Positions 26,799-35,878 of a stretch of 64,000 bases of DNA are shown here, in pieces. The notes below the pieces were generated by a model. The model had not been told where the DNA came from and searched no databases. It was given only the letters and a program-made list of their open reading frames with translations. Made by a program: the position numbers and the translations under genes. The DNA is from Candidatus Gastranaerophilales bacterium (lineage in GTDB: Bacteria; Cyanobacteriota; Vampirovibrionia; Gastranaerophilales; Gastranaerophilaceae): positions 1-64,000 of the forward strand of contig CALUUN010000003.1 of the NCBI GenBank assembly GCA_944323995.1. The letters are read 5' to 3'. The first letter of the stretch is position 1; each line of letters starts with the position of its first letter.

Positions 26799-29150
26799 TT
26801 ATACAAGTTCCAGAGCGGTTAGGTCGTTTTCAAGAAGATTTTTCTGGAAGTTTTCGCATTCTTCAAGAAGGTTTTTGACCTCCTGAAATTTTGTACTGTG
26901 CAGCACAGGCGATAAATCTTTTATTTCATTTAATTCTATTTTATAAAAATGATTATTCCGCTCAAGCACCTTTATAAATCCGATTTCTTCAAACAAATCC
27001 AAAAGTGTCAGGACAAGTTCGACTGATTTGCCCAGAGCGCTTGCACACCTTAAAAAATCAACCTTGCCTTCGCTATTGTTAAAAGCAAACCTGAGCATTT
27101 TTATAAATGTTGTCAAAAATTCTTTTTCATCAAAGTATTTAACTTTATAATTCATAAAATGAATTGCCGAGGGGCCGGCTTCTTCAATAATCGCGTCAAA
27201 AGTTTCTTTGTCTGCCGGATAATCAAAAAACATCAGGGCATCGCATTTGGAAACATTTTCTCTTGTAAAGGTTTTGTTTATAAGGTTTGAAAACGGTGCC
27301 AGCAAATCTTTTACGGCTTTGCTTTCGGCAAAAATCATAATATTTTGTTTTGAATTTTTTACATAATCATTGACAAGCGGCAAAATATTTGTTTTTTTTC
27401 TGTGATCATAAATTTTCAATCCAAAAGGCTCTGCCGCCTCCTCTTTCAAATGTTCGGAATGAATATCATCAACTATGAGCTGCACGCTTGTATTTCCGTT
27501 GTATTCATTAATCTGCGGATGAAAAGCCACATCTATCATATCACCTGCAACAAGCGGCAAATCTCCCTGCTGCCAGCGAATACAGTTAAATTCATAACTT
27601 CCTGTTTGAACAGTAAGCCTTAAGTGGTCTTTATTTTCGCCCATCAGTTTTTTTTCTTTAATCTTTAAATCTTTTATTGCAAAAACAGGTGCGGGATTTG
27701 ACGCTCCGAAGGGTTCCAGTTTAGAAATCTCCTGAACAAGTTCAATGTTTATATCTTCGGGATAAACCTGCAAATCAACATCTAAAAAGGGTTTTAACTC
27801 TTTTCCGTTAAGCATTTCTTTTACTGTATTATTCAGGGCTGATTTGACCTGTTCAAAAGAAGCCTTTTCCGCGGAAAATGAAAGCCCCGCCGCAAGTTTA
27901 TGACCGCCAAATCCGTCCAGAAGTTCCGAATTTGCGCTGATAATATCATAAAGCGAAAGTCCTTCCACTCCGCGTGCAGAGCATCTGAACTGTTTGGTTT
28001 CTTCGGAATATGTCATTAAGAAAGTCGGCTTATAATATTTTTCAACAATTTTTGAGGCCACAATACCGATAATTCCGATGTGCCAGTCCGGTTTATAAAG
28101 AACAACCGCAGGATTTCTGTTTCCTTCTTTTTTAAGCATTTCTTCGGCTTCCAAAAATATGTTCTGGCAGAGTTCCTGTCTTACTTTATTGAAGTTATTC
28201 AAAGAAATAACCGCCATTTCGATTTCTTGTTTGTTATCGGAAATAAGAACTTTAAGCGCATCTTCTACCGTATCAAGACGGCCTGAGGCATTTATTCTCG
28301 GAGCAACTCCGAATGCGATATTTTCGGATGTAATACCTTTTTCAAGATTGTATCCTGCAGATTCAAGCAGTCTTTTAAGCCCGTAGTGTTTGCCTTCTGA
28401 AATCAATTGCAGACCTTTTGTCACAAGGTATCTGTTTTCGCCGACTAAAGGAACTATATCCGAAACGGTTCCGACAGCGACAAACGGCAGGATTTCATAA
28501 ACGAATTCCGGTTTATTATAATGCCTTAAAAGAGCCTGTGCTGTTTTAAACGCGACACCGACACCTGCAAGAGATGTAAGGCTTTCTATTTCTTTTGCGG
28601 AAAGTTTTTCATCCAGCGCATCCGGTGCTTTCGGGTTGATTATTGCAAAGGCGTCAGGCAAAGTTTCCGGCGCTTCGTGGTGATCGGTTATTATAACATC
28701 TATTTTAAAACTGTTTATAAAATTAACGGCTTCAACGTCGCTTATGCCGCAGTCGACCGAGATTATGACTTTCGGTTTTACGGTAGTCATTAATTTTACA
28801 AGCGCTTTTGTATCAAAGCCGTGGCCTTCTTTTTCTCTGTCCGGAATAAAGAAATTTACATCCGCACCAAGATATTTGAAAGTTTTATATAAAAGAGAGG
28901 TTGAAGTTACACCGTCAGCGTCAAAATCACCGTAGATAACAATTTTTTCCTGACTGTCAATCGCTTTTGAAAGTCTTTCAACCGCTTTTTCCATGTCTGT
29001 AAAAACATTTGGATCGGAAAGTTTTACCCCGAGCGGATTAATAAATTCAGCTATTTCCTGTTCGGAATTAATACCGCGTGCGGCTAAAAGTCGTTTTATC
29101 AGCGACTTTTCATTACTTTGGTTCTCCTTAATCCTCCACTCTTTAAGCAT
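26799..29150 (-). CDS. recJ: single-stranded-DNA exonuclease RecJ
   Basis: This 783-residue 5'-3' ssDNA exonuclease acts in recombination and mismatch repair. Motifs: IYGDFDADGVTSTS, ISVDCGIS, IITDHHEAPE, and the DHHA1 region CSARGVEGLSLYDI with GGHKLAAGLSF. An OB-like domain and an extra C-terminal region of about 220 residues follow, as in cyanobacterial-type long RecJ proteins. TTGCCA, 18 bases and TAAAAT (29157-29162, preceded by TGC) end six bases before the ATG, so a leaderless mRNA is likely. Confidence 0.93.
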   Translation of the reverse strand: MLKEWRIKENQSNEKSLIKRLLAARGINSEQEIAEFINPLGVKLSDPNVFTDMEKAVERLSKAIDSQEKIVIYGDFDADGVTSTSLLYKTFKYLGADVNFFIPDREKEGHGFDTKALVKLMTTVKPKVIISVDCGISDVEAVNFINSFKIDVIITDHHEAPETLPDAFAIINPKAPDALDEKLSAKEIESLTSLAGVGVAFKTAQALLRHYNKPEFVYEILPFVAVGTVSDIVPLVGENRYLVTKGLQLISEGKHYGLKRLLESAGYNLEKGITSENIAFGVAPRINASGRLDTVEDALKVLISDNKQEIEMAVISLNNFNKVRQELCQNIFLEAEEMLKKEGNRNPAVVLYKPDWHIGIIGIVASKIVEKYYKPTFLMTYSEETKQFRCSARGVEGLSLYDIISANSELLDGFGGHKLAAGLSFSAEKASFEQVKSALNNTVKEMLNGKELKPFLDVDLQVYPEDINIELVQEISKLEPFGASNPAPVFAIKDLKIKEKKLMGENKDHLRLTVQTGSYEFNCIRWQQGDLPLVAGDMIDVAFHPQINEYNGNTSVQLIVDDIHSEHLKEEAAEPFGLKIYDHRKKTNILPLVNDYVKNSKQNIMIFAESKAVKDLLAPFSNLINKTFTRENVSKCDALMFFDYPADKETFDAIIEEAGPSAIHFMNYKVKYFDEKEFLTTFIKMLRFAFNNSEGKVDFLRCASALGKSVELVLTLLDLFEEIGFIKVLERNNHFYKIELNEIKDLSPVLHSTKFQEVKNLLEECENFQKNLLENDLTALELV

Positions 29151-29204
29151 ACTCTTATTTTAGCATAAAGAAATGCTCTGTGGCAATTATATTTTTTATT
29201 AACC

Positions 29205-29232
29205 TTGACAAATCGAAAAACGGAGTTATAAT
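29205..29232 (+). promoter_or_regulatory. antitoxin RNA promoter, locus 1
   Basis: TTGACA, a 16-base spacer and TATAAT. Locus 2 has the same element with the same spacer at 44042. Both are followed by GAATATA. Confidence 0.75.
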
Positions 29233-29238
29233 GAATAT

Positions 29239-29347
29239 ATAGGGGCAAGCCCCAACCAAATGTGCTTGATTGAGGCTTGACTTAGTACCCTATAAAATGA
29301 TTAACAAAAACTTTAAAAGTGCTATCAGTGCTTTGATGGCACTTTTT
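29239..29347 (+). ncRNA. putative antisense antitoxin RNA, locus 1
   Basis: A transcript of about 108 nt is expected from the promoter at 29205 to a 13-pair terminator hairpin (AAAAGTGCTATCA with TGATGGCACTTTT, 29315-29346) followed by T residues. It is complementary to nearly all of the toxin ORF (29290-29364). The 5' part folds by TATAGGG/CCCTATA and CAAGCC/GGCTTG. The locus 2 RNA has the same layout with compensating stem changes. Confidence 0.7.
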
Positions 29348-29364
29348 ATCTGTTCTGTTTTCAT
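29290..29364 (-). CDS. 24-residue hydrophobic peptide toxin, locus 1
   Basis: A 75-base ORF encodes a 24-residue amphipathic/hydrophobic helix: MKTEQIKSAIKALIALLKFL and four more hydrophobic residues. AAAGGGGGT lies just upstream, an exceptionally strong ribosome site. A paralogue of identical length lies at 44124-44198, sharing the K-S-A-x-x-A-L-x-A-L-x-K core. The overlap by an antisense RNA points to a type I toxin-antitoxin pair of the TxpA/Fst kind. The peptide probably acts on the inner membrane; this is inferred. Confidence 0.75.
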   Translation of the reverse strand: MKTEQIKSAIKALIALLKFLLIIL

Positions 29365-29438
29365 TTTCCCACCCCCTTTCCGCCAATTTCTTAGTTAAAT
29401 GCGTGTGCGGGCGGGGTGTGTGGTACTACCCTATTTTT

Positions 29439-29467
29439 ATTTTATAATACAAAATAGTTCCTGTCAA
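29439..29467 (-). promoter_or_regulatory. toxin promoter, locus 1
   Basis: Read on the minus strand: TTGACA, 17 bases, TAAAAT. The -35 lies inside the metG terminator hairpin. The spacer and -10 match those of locus 2. The mRNA leader (about 65 nt) shares GGGTA, an ACGCA element and AGAAATTGGC with locus 2. Confidence 0.75.
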
Positions 29468-29486
29468 CAAAAAACAGGAACTATTA
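29455..29486 (-). terminator. metG terminator overlapping the toxin promoter
   Basis: AGTTCCTGT and ACAGGAACT form a nine-pair stem. On the minus strand it is followed by an AT-rich tract. The loop and second arm supply the TTGACA of the toxin promoter. Confidence 0.65.
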
Positions 29487-29503
29487 TGAAAAACTTTCAA
29501 GAT

Positions 29504-31060
29504 TTATTTTTTCTTGGATTTGTCTGCAAGTTCGCTGTCTATCCGCAAAAAGACCGGTTTAATATCTTCTTTGGAGATTAATTTGCCGGTTTTGATATTA
29601 TCGCAGGTCAAATCGTCGAGTTTTATATTAAGATCAAACGATAATTGTTTTGCCATTTCGCGGGCAATATTCGGACAGTAAGGATAAATAAGCGCGGTTA
29701 CAATGCACATAATTTCAAGAACTGTCGTGAGAACCGTTCCGCATTCCGTCCATTTTTCTTCTTTTGCCAGAGTCCAGGGGGCATTATCGGTAACAAATTT
29801 ATTTGTTATATCAACAAGCCCGATAATTTCCTGTGCGGCTTCCGAGATTTCGAAGTGATTGAAGTGGTTTTCCACAATTTTAATTGTTCCGAGGGCTTTT
29901 TTAAACAGGTCTGATTGAACTTTAAATTCTGGTTTAATTTCGCCGTCAAAGTATTTCACAAGCATTGAAAGCGTTCTGTTTAAAAGGTTGCCCATGCTGT
30001 TTGCAAGGTGTGCGTTAACTTTTTCTTTAAAGTCTTCATCAGAATAGTTTCCGTCGCGTCCGCAGGGGGCAGAGGTTGCCATATAGTACCTGAAGGCATC
30101 GGGGTATTCAAGTTCAAAATTTTCCAGAACCGCGGTCGGAGAAATTACGTTGCCCAGAGATTTTGACATTTTGGATTCATCTATTGTAATCCAGCCGTGC
30201 GCAAAAATATGTTTTGGCAAGGGCAGGTCAAGCGCAAGCAAAAACGCCGGCCAATAGATACTGTGAAACTTCAAAATATCTTTTCCGATTACATGAACAT
30301 CAACCGGCCAGAGTTTTTTGTACAAATCCGACGGATTTTCTGTATCGTAGCCGATTGCGGTAATATAATTTGAAAGAGCGTCAATCCAAACATAAATAAC
30401 CTGATCCGGATCATTAAGCACATCAATACCCCACTGAACATTGGTTTTTGCGCGGGAAACCGAGATGTCCTGAATATCTTCCAGCTGGTTTAAAACCTCG
30501 TTTGCTCTGAAAGAAGGAACTATAAAGTCGGGATTTTCTTTTATATGTTTAATTATGGCGTCTTTATATTTTGAGAGTTTGAAGAAATAATTTTCTTCTT
30601 TAACAAGTTCCGGTTTTTTCAGGTGGTCGGGACAGAGTCCGTCTTCGGTTAAATCTTTTTCGTTCAAAAAGCATTCGCAGCCGGAGCAATAGAGTCCCTG
30701 ATAGGAATGTTTGTAGATATCGCCTTTTTCAACAAGTTTTTGAAAGATTTTTTGAACTGTTTTTTCGTGATATTCATCAGTTGTTCTTATAAATTTTGTA
30801 TAATCGACGTTGAGCGCTTTCCAGGCGTCCTGAAATTTTTTTGCGTTAATATCGCAGAGTTCTTTCGGTGTAATCCCTTGTTCTTTAGCTGTTTTTTGGA
30901 TTTTAATTCCGTGTTCGTCAGTACCTGTCAAAAAGAAAACTTCTGTTCTTTGTGAATAATGTCTTGCGATAATATCGGTTAAAATCTTTTCATAAGCATG
31001 TCCGATGTGCGGAGCGCCGTTTACGTAGTCAATTGCTGTTGTTAAATAATATTTATCCAT
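29504..31060 (-). CDS. metG: methionyl-tRNA synthetase
   Basis: This 518-residue class I synthetase charges tRNA-Met. The HIGH-type motif is NGAPHIGHAYE (residues 14-24), a zinc-knuckle segment YCSGCECFLNEKDL lies at about 125-140, and the KMSKS loop is DESKMSKSLGNV near residue 298. The C-terminal anticodon domain is present; the optional tRNA-binding EMAP domain is absent. GAGGGAAA precedes the ATG. Confidence 0.95.
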   Translation of the reverse strand: MDKYYLTTAIDYVNGAPHIGHAYEKILTDIIARHYSQRTEVFFLTGTDEHGIKIQKTAKEQGITPKELCDINAKKFQDAWKALNVDYTKFIRTTDEYHEKTVQKIFQKLVEKGDIYKHSYQGLYCSGCECFLNEKDLTEDGLCPDHLKKPELVKEENYFFKLSKYKDAIIKHIKENPDFIVPSFRANEVLNQLEDIQDISVSRAKTNVQWGIDVLNDPDQVIYVWIDALSNYITAIGYDTENPSDLYKKLWPVDVHVIGKDILKFHSIYWPAFLLALDLPLPKHIFAHGWITIDESKMSKSLGNVISPTAVLENFELEYPDAFRYYMATSAPCGRDGNYSDEDFKEKVNAHLANSMGNLLNRTLSMLVKYFDGEIKPEFKVQSDLFKKALGTIKIVENHFNHFEISEAAQEIIGLVDITNKFVTDNAPWTLAKEEKWTECGTVLTTVLEIMCIVTALIYPYCPNIAREMAKQLSFDLNIKLDDLTCDNIKTGKLISKEDIKPVFLRIDSELADKSKKK

Positions 31061-31169
31061 TTATATTTCCCTCTTTCGGGTAAATTATATCACAAAAAAG
31101 TTACAAAAACGTTTGGATTAGGCAATTTTTAAAAATAGAAACACTTTATATAGATGTAAAGGAGTAGGT

Positions 31170-31562
31170 ATGTCCTGGATTAATGATTTAGACGCATTGG
31201 CATCGGCAGGTGTAATAAATTTTGACGCACCTGCGTATATCAAAGGCACCCAGCCGAGATATTACGGGAATCCGGCATTTGAAACAATCCCGCCGGAACT
31301 TCCTCAAGCAAAAACACAGCCTGTAAAAGATGAATTTAAAAAGAGCGAAAATCCCGTTCAAAACCCGAAATGGAAAAAGGTTCTTTTCGGATTACTTTTG
31401 ACGGCCGGCACTATTTTTGCGGCATCTAAACTTAAGCCGGTAAAAAATCTTTTGAAAAAAGTTGATATGACAAAATTAAAAGAACTTCCGAAAAATATTT
31501 GGCAGGGGGTTCAAAACAGCTGGAGCCGTCTGGTTAACTTTATCAAACCGAAGAAACCTTAA
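31170..31562 (+). CDS. hypothetical single-pass membrane protein
   Basis: This 130-residue protein of unknown family has a Pro-rich N-terminal half, one hydrophobic segment at about 78-96 (VLFGLLLTAGTIFAASKL) and a Lys-rich tail ending IKPKKP. AAAGGAG lies before the ATG at good spacing. It overlaps the convergent der gene by four bases. Probably lineage-specific. Confidence 0.6.
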   Translation: MSWINDLDALASAGVINFDAPAYIKGTQPRYYGNPAFETIPPELPQAKTQPVKDEFKKSENPVQNPKWKKVLFGLLLTAGTIFAASKLKPVKNLLKKVDMTKLKELPKNIWQGVQNSWSRLVNFIKPKKP

Positions 31563-32884
31563 GATTTTTTGCGTTCTCTGACCGAAATCCTGACGGGTGT
31601 GCCGAAAAAACCGAACGCTTCCCGCAATTTGTTTTCAAGATAGCGTTTGTAATGGTCTTTTAAAAGTTCAGCGTCGTTTGCAAAAATTATAAACGTCGGT
31701 GGCTGAACATTAATCTGGGTTGTATAAAGAATTTTAAGTCTTTTATTTTTAACGCTCTGGGGCGGATTAAGGGTATAGGCTTCGTTTATTATTTTGTTCA
31801 AAAGCCCTGTGGAAACGCGTTTTGTGCACTGTTCGTAAACTTCAACCGATTTTTCAAAAATCTTATTTAATCTTTGTTTTGTAACGGCGCTTATATAAAT
31901 TTTGGGTGCAAAATCCAAAAAAGGAATATCGTTTGCAAGTTTTTTATCAAATTGATTAATGGTGTTTGATTTTTTATCTTCAATCAAATCCCATTTGTTA
32001 ATGGCGACGATAAGCCCCTTGCCGGCTTCCGTAATAATTGACGAGATTTTTTTATCCTGATCGGAAATCCCTTCTGTTGCATCAATCACAAGTACGGCAA
32101 TATCGCAATCGCGTATAGAGCGGATTGCTCTGTCAACAGCGAATTTTTCAACACCCCAGTCGACTTTTGATTTTTTGCGTATTCCTGCGGTATCAACTAT
32201 TACAAAATCTTTTTCGTTGTATTTTATTTTTGAATCAATACTGTCGCGGGTTGTGCCTGATATATCGGAAACTATTACTCTGTTCTCGTTTAAAAGCGCG
32301 TTTACTATAGAGGATTTGCCGGCATTGGGACGGCCGACTATTGCAATTTTTATTGCTTTTTCATCTTCCGGATTTTCATCCGTTTCAAAATCTTCCGTAA
32401 TAAGGTCGAGCAGATCGCCGACACCTCCCGAACCGTGCAGGGCGGAAATACCGAGCGGTTCACCGAGCGCTAGTGCGTAAAAGTCGTTTGTCATATATTG
32501 AGAAGCAGGGTTATCAAGTTTGTTTACAGCAAGAAAAACGGGTTTGCCGCTTCTGCGCAGAATATTTGCGATATCGTAATCTATCGGGTTAACCCCTTCT
32601 TTTCCGTCTGTAAGAAAAATTATTTTGTCAGCCTCTTCGCAGGCTATTTTTGCCTGATCAAAAACAGAAAGCATAATTTCATCTTCATCGCCGGGGATAA
32701 TTCCGCCGGTATCAATGCAGGTGAAAACTTTGTTCTGCCATTCAACATCAAAATAAATTCTGTCGCGCGTAACCCCGGGCAAATCGTCCACAATGGAATT
32801 TCTTGCACCTGCAAGACGATTTACAAAAGTTGATTTGCCGACATTTGGACGGCCTACTATCGCAACAACGGGTTTTCTTTTCAT
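31559..32884 (-). CDS. der: ribosome-assembly GTPase Der (EngA)
   Basis: This 441-residue protein has two consecutive GTPase domains (P-loops GRPNVGKST at about 11 and GRPNAGKSS at about 183, with DTGG and DTAG switch motifs) and a C-terminal KH-like domain with TPVRISVRERKKS. It matures the 50S subunit. TATAAT preceded by TGA (32891-32896) ends six bases before the ATG with no Shine-Dalgarno, indicating a leaderless mRNA. Confidence 0.95.
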   Translation of the reverse strand: MKRKPVVAIVGRPNVGKSTFVNRLAGARNSIVDDLPGVTRDRIYFDVEWQNKVFTCIDTGGIIPGDEDEIMLSVFDQAKIACEEADKIIFLTDGKEGVNPIDYDIANILRRSGKPVFLAVNKLDNPASQYMTNDFYALALGEPLGISALHGSGGVGDLLDLITEDFETDENPEDEKAIKIAIVGRPNAGKSSIVNALLNENRVIVSDISGTTRDSIDSKIKYNEKDFVIVDTAGIRKKSKVDWGVEKFAVDRAIRSIRDCDIAVLVIDATEGISDQDKKISSIITEAGKGLIVAINKWDLIEDKKSNTINQFDKKLANDIPFLDFAPKIYISAVTKQRLNKIFEKSVEVYEQCTKRVSTGLLNKIINEAYTLNPPQSVKNKRLKILYTTQINVQPPTFIIFANDAELLKDHYKRYLENKLREAFGFFGTPVRISVRERKKS

Positions 32885-32915
32885 AGGGTAATTATATCAC
32901 GGAAAAAATTTTTTG

Positions 32916-33149
32916 CTATATTTCCAAATCTCTAAAAACCAGCAGCTCATAAGGTTCGTAATTGAATGCTTTTGCGAGTTTTTCAACAACATCAAGAGTT
33001 GTGGAGGATAAATTTCTTTCGATATTTGTCAGAGTTGTTCTTCCAATCCCTGCTTCTTCAGCAAGTTTTTCCTGAGACCAGTTTCTTTTTATGCGTTCAA
33101 ACTTAATTCTTATCCCGAATTTCTTAGATAATGTTGATATTTCATTCAT
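32916..33149 (-). CDS. XRE-family regulator divergent from pilin copy 2
   Basis: This 77-residue single HTH domain reads FGIRIKFERIKRNWSQEKLA, then EEAGIGRTTLTNIERN with STTLDVVEKLAKAFNYEPYELL. No sensor domain. TATATT (33156-33161) ends six bases before the ATG. The gene faces away from the pilin at 33318. The 168-bp gap has repeated CATAATGTC elements (about 33147 and 33225), candidate operators. Confidence 0.88.
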   Translation of the reverse strand: MNEISTLSKKFGIRIKFERIKRNWSQEKLAEEAGIGRTTLTNIERNLSSTTLDVVEKLAKAFNYEPYELLVFRDLEI

Positions 33150-33317
33150 AATGTCAATATATTAACATCTTGACAACATACGGACAATACGATATTATAA
33201 TCACAAGGTCAATTTAATAATCATAATGTCGGTATTATATACAATTAACAAATTTGACATTTTTGTAATGTAACTTATAATTGGATATAGATGATTTATA
33301 AATCATAGGAGAAGAAA

Positions 33318-34379
33318 ATGGGTATAAAAGATTTTATTGCAAATGAAACAAAACAAAAAACAACAGCCTTCACGCTCGCAGAAGTGCTGATAACATTAGC
33401 AATTATAGGTATAGTCGCAGCACTGACTATACCGACATTAATTCAGAATTATCAAACAAAAGCATGGAACACTGCATCTCAAGTATTCCAGAGAAAACTC
33501 GGTGAAGCATTAAGGGTAATGAATGTTCAAGGAACTTTGGCAGGTTATACAACAACAGAAGCGTTTGTTGATGAACTTTCTAAACATATTAAGGTAACAA
33601 GAATATGTGATAATGATGATATCACAACATGCTTTTCTGATACCGTAACCTGGGGTGATGAAGAAGTTGACATGTCTAAAGTTAAAAAAGCTAAAAACTT
33701 CGGACAAAATGATTGGGATACAAATACGGTAGCAGTACAGTTTGCAAACGGTGTGAATGGAATAATAGCATACAATCCCGATTGCAAACAAAACCAATTC
33801 AGTAATGATGTAATCACAGTAGGCGAAACCGGAATAGGCACAAACTGTCTTGCAATACTGTATGATGTAGACGGATTCAAGAACCCTAATACCCAGCAAA
33901 AAGATTTACGAGGTTTAAATGTAATAAGTTTAGGAAGAAACTGTGCAATAGAACTAAGTGACGGCACATGTTTTACAGCACCGTTCTATCCAACACCATT
34001 AACGCTTGAAGAATGCGAAGCACAAAAAGGAGAACTAGGAATAAGTGAATGTTGCTACGATGGTGATCGTTGGGCAGGTGCAGTAAAAGCATGTCATGAT
34101 ATGGGATCAAGTTTACCTAGTCAGGAACAGTTAGACCAATTAGCGAGAGACTTGTATCCTGGCACAGAAATAACAACCGGAGAAAGCAACGGACAAAGAG
34201 CTAACGACCTTGCAGTATCAATGGGATTTATCTCCTCTCCCGATTCTACGTTTTGGCTGTGGTCGAGTGAGGAGTACGTCAAGGACTTCGCGTACCTCCG
34301 CGCCTTCTACTCCACGTACACGTACTGGAGCTACACCGGCCGCGGCAACGGCTCTCCGGCGGTGTGCTTAGCGGAATAG
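33318..34379 (+). CDS. pilin-like protein with DGR-type variable lectin domain (copy 2)
   Basis: The 353-residue paralogue of the pilin at 2949 has a longer leader before the prepilin site (GIKDFIANETKQKTTA, then FTLAEVLITLAIIGIVAAL). Here the residue before FTLAE is Ala rather than Gly, which may affect processing by prepilin peptidase. Residues 30-240 are almost identical to copy 1. The C-terminal domain reads AVKACHDMGSSLPSQEQLDQLA and FWLWSSEEYVKDFAYLRAF and ends AVCLAE. The variable region is 34275-34358. AGGAG precedes the ATG. Confidence 0.85.
   Translation: MGIKDFIANETKQKTTAFTLAEVLITLAIIGIVAALTIPTLIQNYQTKAWNTASQVFQRKLGEALRVMNVQGTLAGYTTTEAFVDELSKHIKVTRICDNDDITTCFSDTVTWGDEEVDMSKVKKAKNFGQNDWDTNTVAVQFANGVNGIIAYNPDCKQNQFSNDVITVGETGIGTNCLAILYDVDGFKNPNTQQKDLRGLNVISLGRNCAIELSDGTCFTAPFYPTPLTLEECEAQKGELGISECCYDGDRWAGAVKACHDMGSSLPSQEQLDQLARDLYPGTEITTGESNGQRANDLAVSMGFISSPDSTFWLWSSEEYVKDFAYLRAFYSTYTYWSYTGRGNGSPAVCLAE
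34275..34358 (+). other. DGR-type variable region 2
   Basis: These 28 codons align with regions 1 and 3; one codon is missing near the 3' end (TCT CCG in place of GAC GGT CAG). Up to that point differences lie at codon positions 1 and 2 only. Flanks GAGTGAGGAG and GCGGTGTGCTTAGCGGAA equal those of copy 1. Confidence 0.85.
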
Positions 34380-34756
34380 CATGTGTGCCGCAAGGCTGGG
34401 AAGATATATTTAATAAGCGGTATTTGTGGCATTTCACAAGTACCGCTTTTTAACAATAGAATAGCCTCTCCCCTTGTGGGAGAGGAAGAATTTCAACACG
34501 AGGTACGAGTGTTAGAAATTCAGGTGAGGGGTAGCAACAGACCCCCCACCCTTACCCTCCCCCTCAAGGGGGGAGGGAACCGCGTTGGTGATGCGACAAA
34601 CGCGACGACTATGCGATTACTACGCAGACTACGTCTGCTCGTAATGACATATTTTTTGAGCGGAGCGAAAGAAATGAACTTATCGTCCTAACGACTTATC
34701 GACTTTAAAATGTGAGCGTGGAGCAAATCAAAGACACGTCTTAACGTCTTGCTTTC
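34380..34756. repeat. intergenic repeat cluster after pilin copy 2
   Basis: No gene is supported here. It contains a terminator-like hairpin with 14-bp arms (34415-34448) followed by TTTTT, a block with CCTCTCCCCTTGTGG also found at 4210, a C/G-rich hairpin CCCTCCCCCTCAAGG (about 34554), a GCGATTACTACG/CGTAATGACA repeat, and a GGAGCAAATCAAAGACACG segment also found after pilin copy 1 (about 4515). The shared order suggests the pilin and its downstream repeats were copied together. Confidence 0.75.
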
Positions 34757-35878
34757 TTACCGAATCTGTACCGGCATTATCAGGCAGACAAAGTCTTCTT
34801 CTTCATTCGGTCTTAAAACCGTTGCTGAAAGCGCCGTGTTCAAACCGATTTTGACTTCTTCACCGTCTATATTCTTTAGCGCCTCAAGCATGTATTTATA
34901 GTTAAATGCGATTAACAACGGTTCTGACGTGTATTGAATATCAATTTTTTCTTCTGATTTACCGGAATCCGGTGTGTCTGCGTTCAGGGTCAATTCGTTA
35001 TCCGCAAAGTTTAATTTTACAATACTTGTTTTGTCGTCAACCATAATTGACACACGCTCAAGAGCCGAAATAAATTGTGAAACATTTACAAGCGCCTCTT
35101 TCGGGCTTTCGGCCGGTATTAAAAGATTGTATTTCGGGAACTGGCCTTCCAGAAGTCTTGAAATCGTCATTGTTTTTTCGGATTTTATTATTAATTTTGT
35201 TTTTTCGGTATAGATTTTGATTGAATCTTCATCAATGTATGCGCTCATTTTTATAAACTCATTCAGCGCTTTGGCAGGGATTATGAGCTGTTTGTTTTTG
35301 TTGTCTTTGTTGTCAACGTGTTCTCTCACACGCGCAAGTCTGTTTCCGTCAGTGGAAGCTATTTCCAAAATCTGGCCGGAAATATCGCAGACTATCCCTG
35401 ATAAAAGGTTGCTTGTTTCATAAGACGCTGCGGCAAATCCCGCCTGTCGAACCGCTTTTGCAAACGGTTTTAATTCGATTTCTATGCTTTCGTCTTCGTT
35501 TAATTCTATGTTGTATACTTCTGACGGAAATTCGTTTGCTGAAATCCCGATTATATCAAATTTTGAATTCTGGCAGGTTATGTTTACTATTGTTTCGCCT
35601 TCGGCCATTTCAAAAGTTATGAGTTTGCTGCCGAGTTTGGAAACTATTTCGTTTAAGGTTTTGGAAGGAAGTGTTATTTTGCCTTCTTCTTCAACCTGTG
35701 CATCTACAAGCGCAGTTACTGTCAAATCAAGATCTGTCGCAACAAGTCTTATTGTGCTTTTGTCGACAGTTTCTATTAATATGTTCAAAAACACCGGCTG
35801 AAGCGCTTTCATGCTGGTTGCACGTTCAACTATTTTTATCCCGTCAAATAAATCCTCTTTTTTTACAACAAACTTCAT
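34757..35878 (-). CDS. dnaN: DNA polymerase III beta sliding clamp
   Basis: This 373-residue processivity clamp has three similar domains: MKFVVKKEDLFDGIKIVERA at the start, the middle TDGNRLARVREH segment, and the C-terminal DFVCLIMPVQIR, matching the conserved LPMR-type end. AAAAGGAG precedes the ATG. It is transcribed away from the putative oriC next to it. Confidence 0.95.
   Translation of the reverse strand: MKFVVKKEDLFDGIKIVERATSMKALQPVFLNILIETVDKSTIRLVATDLDLTVTALVDAQVEEEGKITLPSKTLNEIVSKLGSKLITFEMAEGETIVNITCQNSKFDIIGISANEFPSEVYNIELNEDESIEIELKPFAKAVRQAGFAAASYETSNLLSGIVCDISGQILEIASTDGNRLARVREHVDNKDNKNKQLIIPAKALNEFIKMSAYIDEDSIKIYTEKTKLIIKSEKTMTISRLLEGQFPKYNLLIPAESPKEALVNVSQFISALERVSIMVDDKTSIVKLNFADNELTLNADTPDSGKSEEKIDIQYTSEPLLIAFNYKYMLEALKNIDGEEVKIGLNTALSATVLRPNEEEDFVCLIMPVQIR

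Noticed and set aside
29298-29399. 33-residue + strand ORF overlapping toxin locus 1
   Set aside because: It would be carried past the antisense RNA terminator (29347) and has no ribosome site; its similarity to locus 2 follows from conservation of the opposite-strand toxin.
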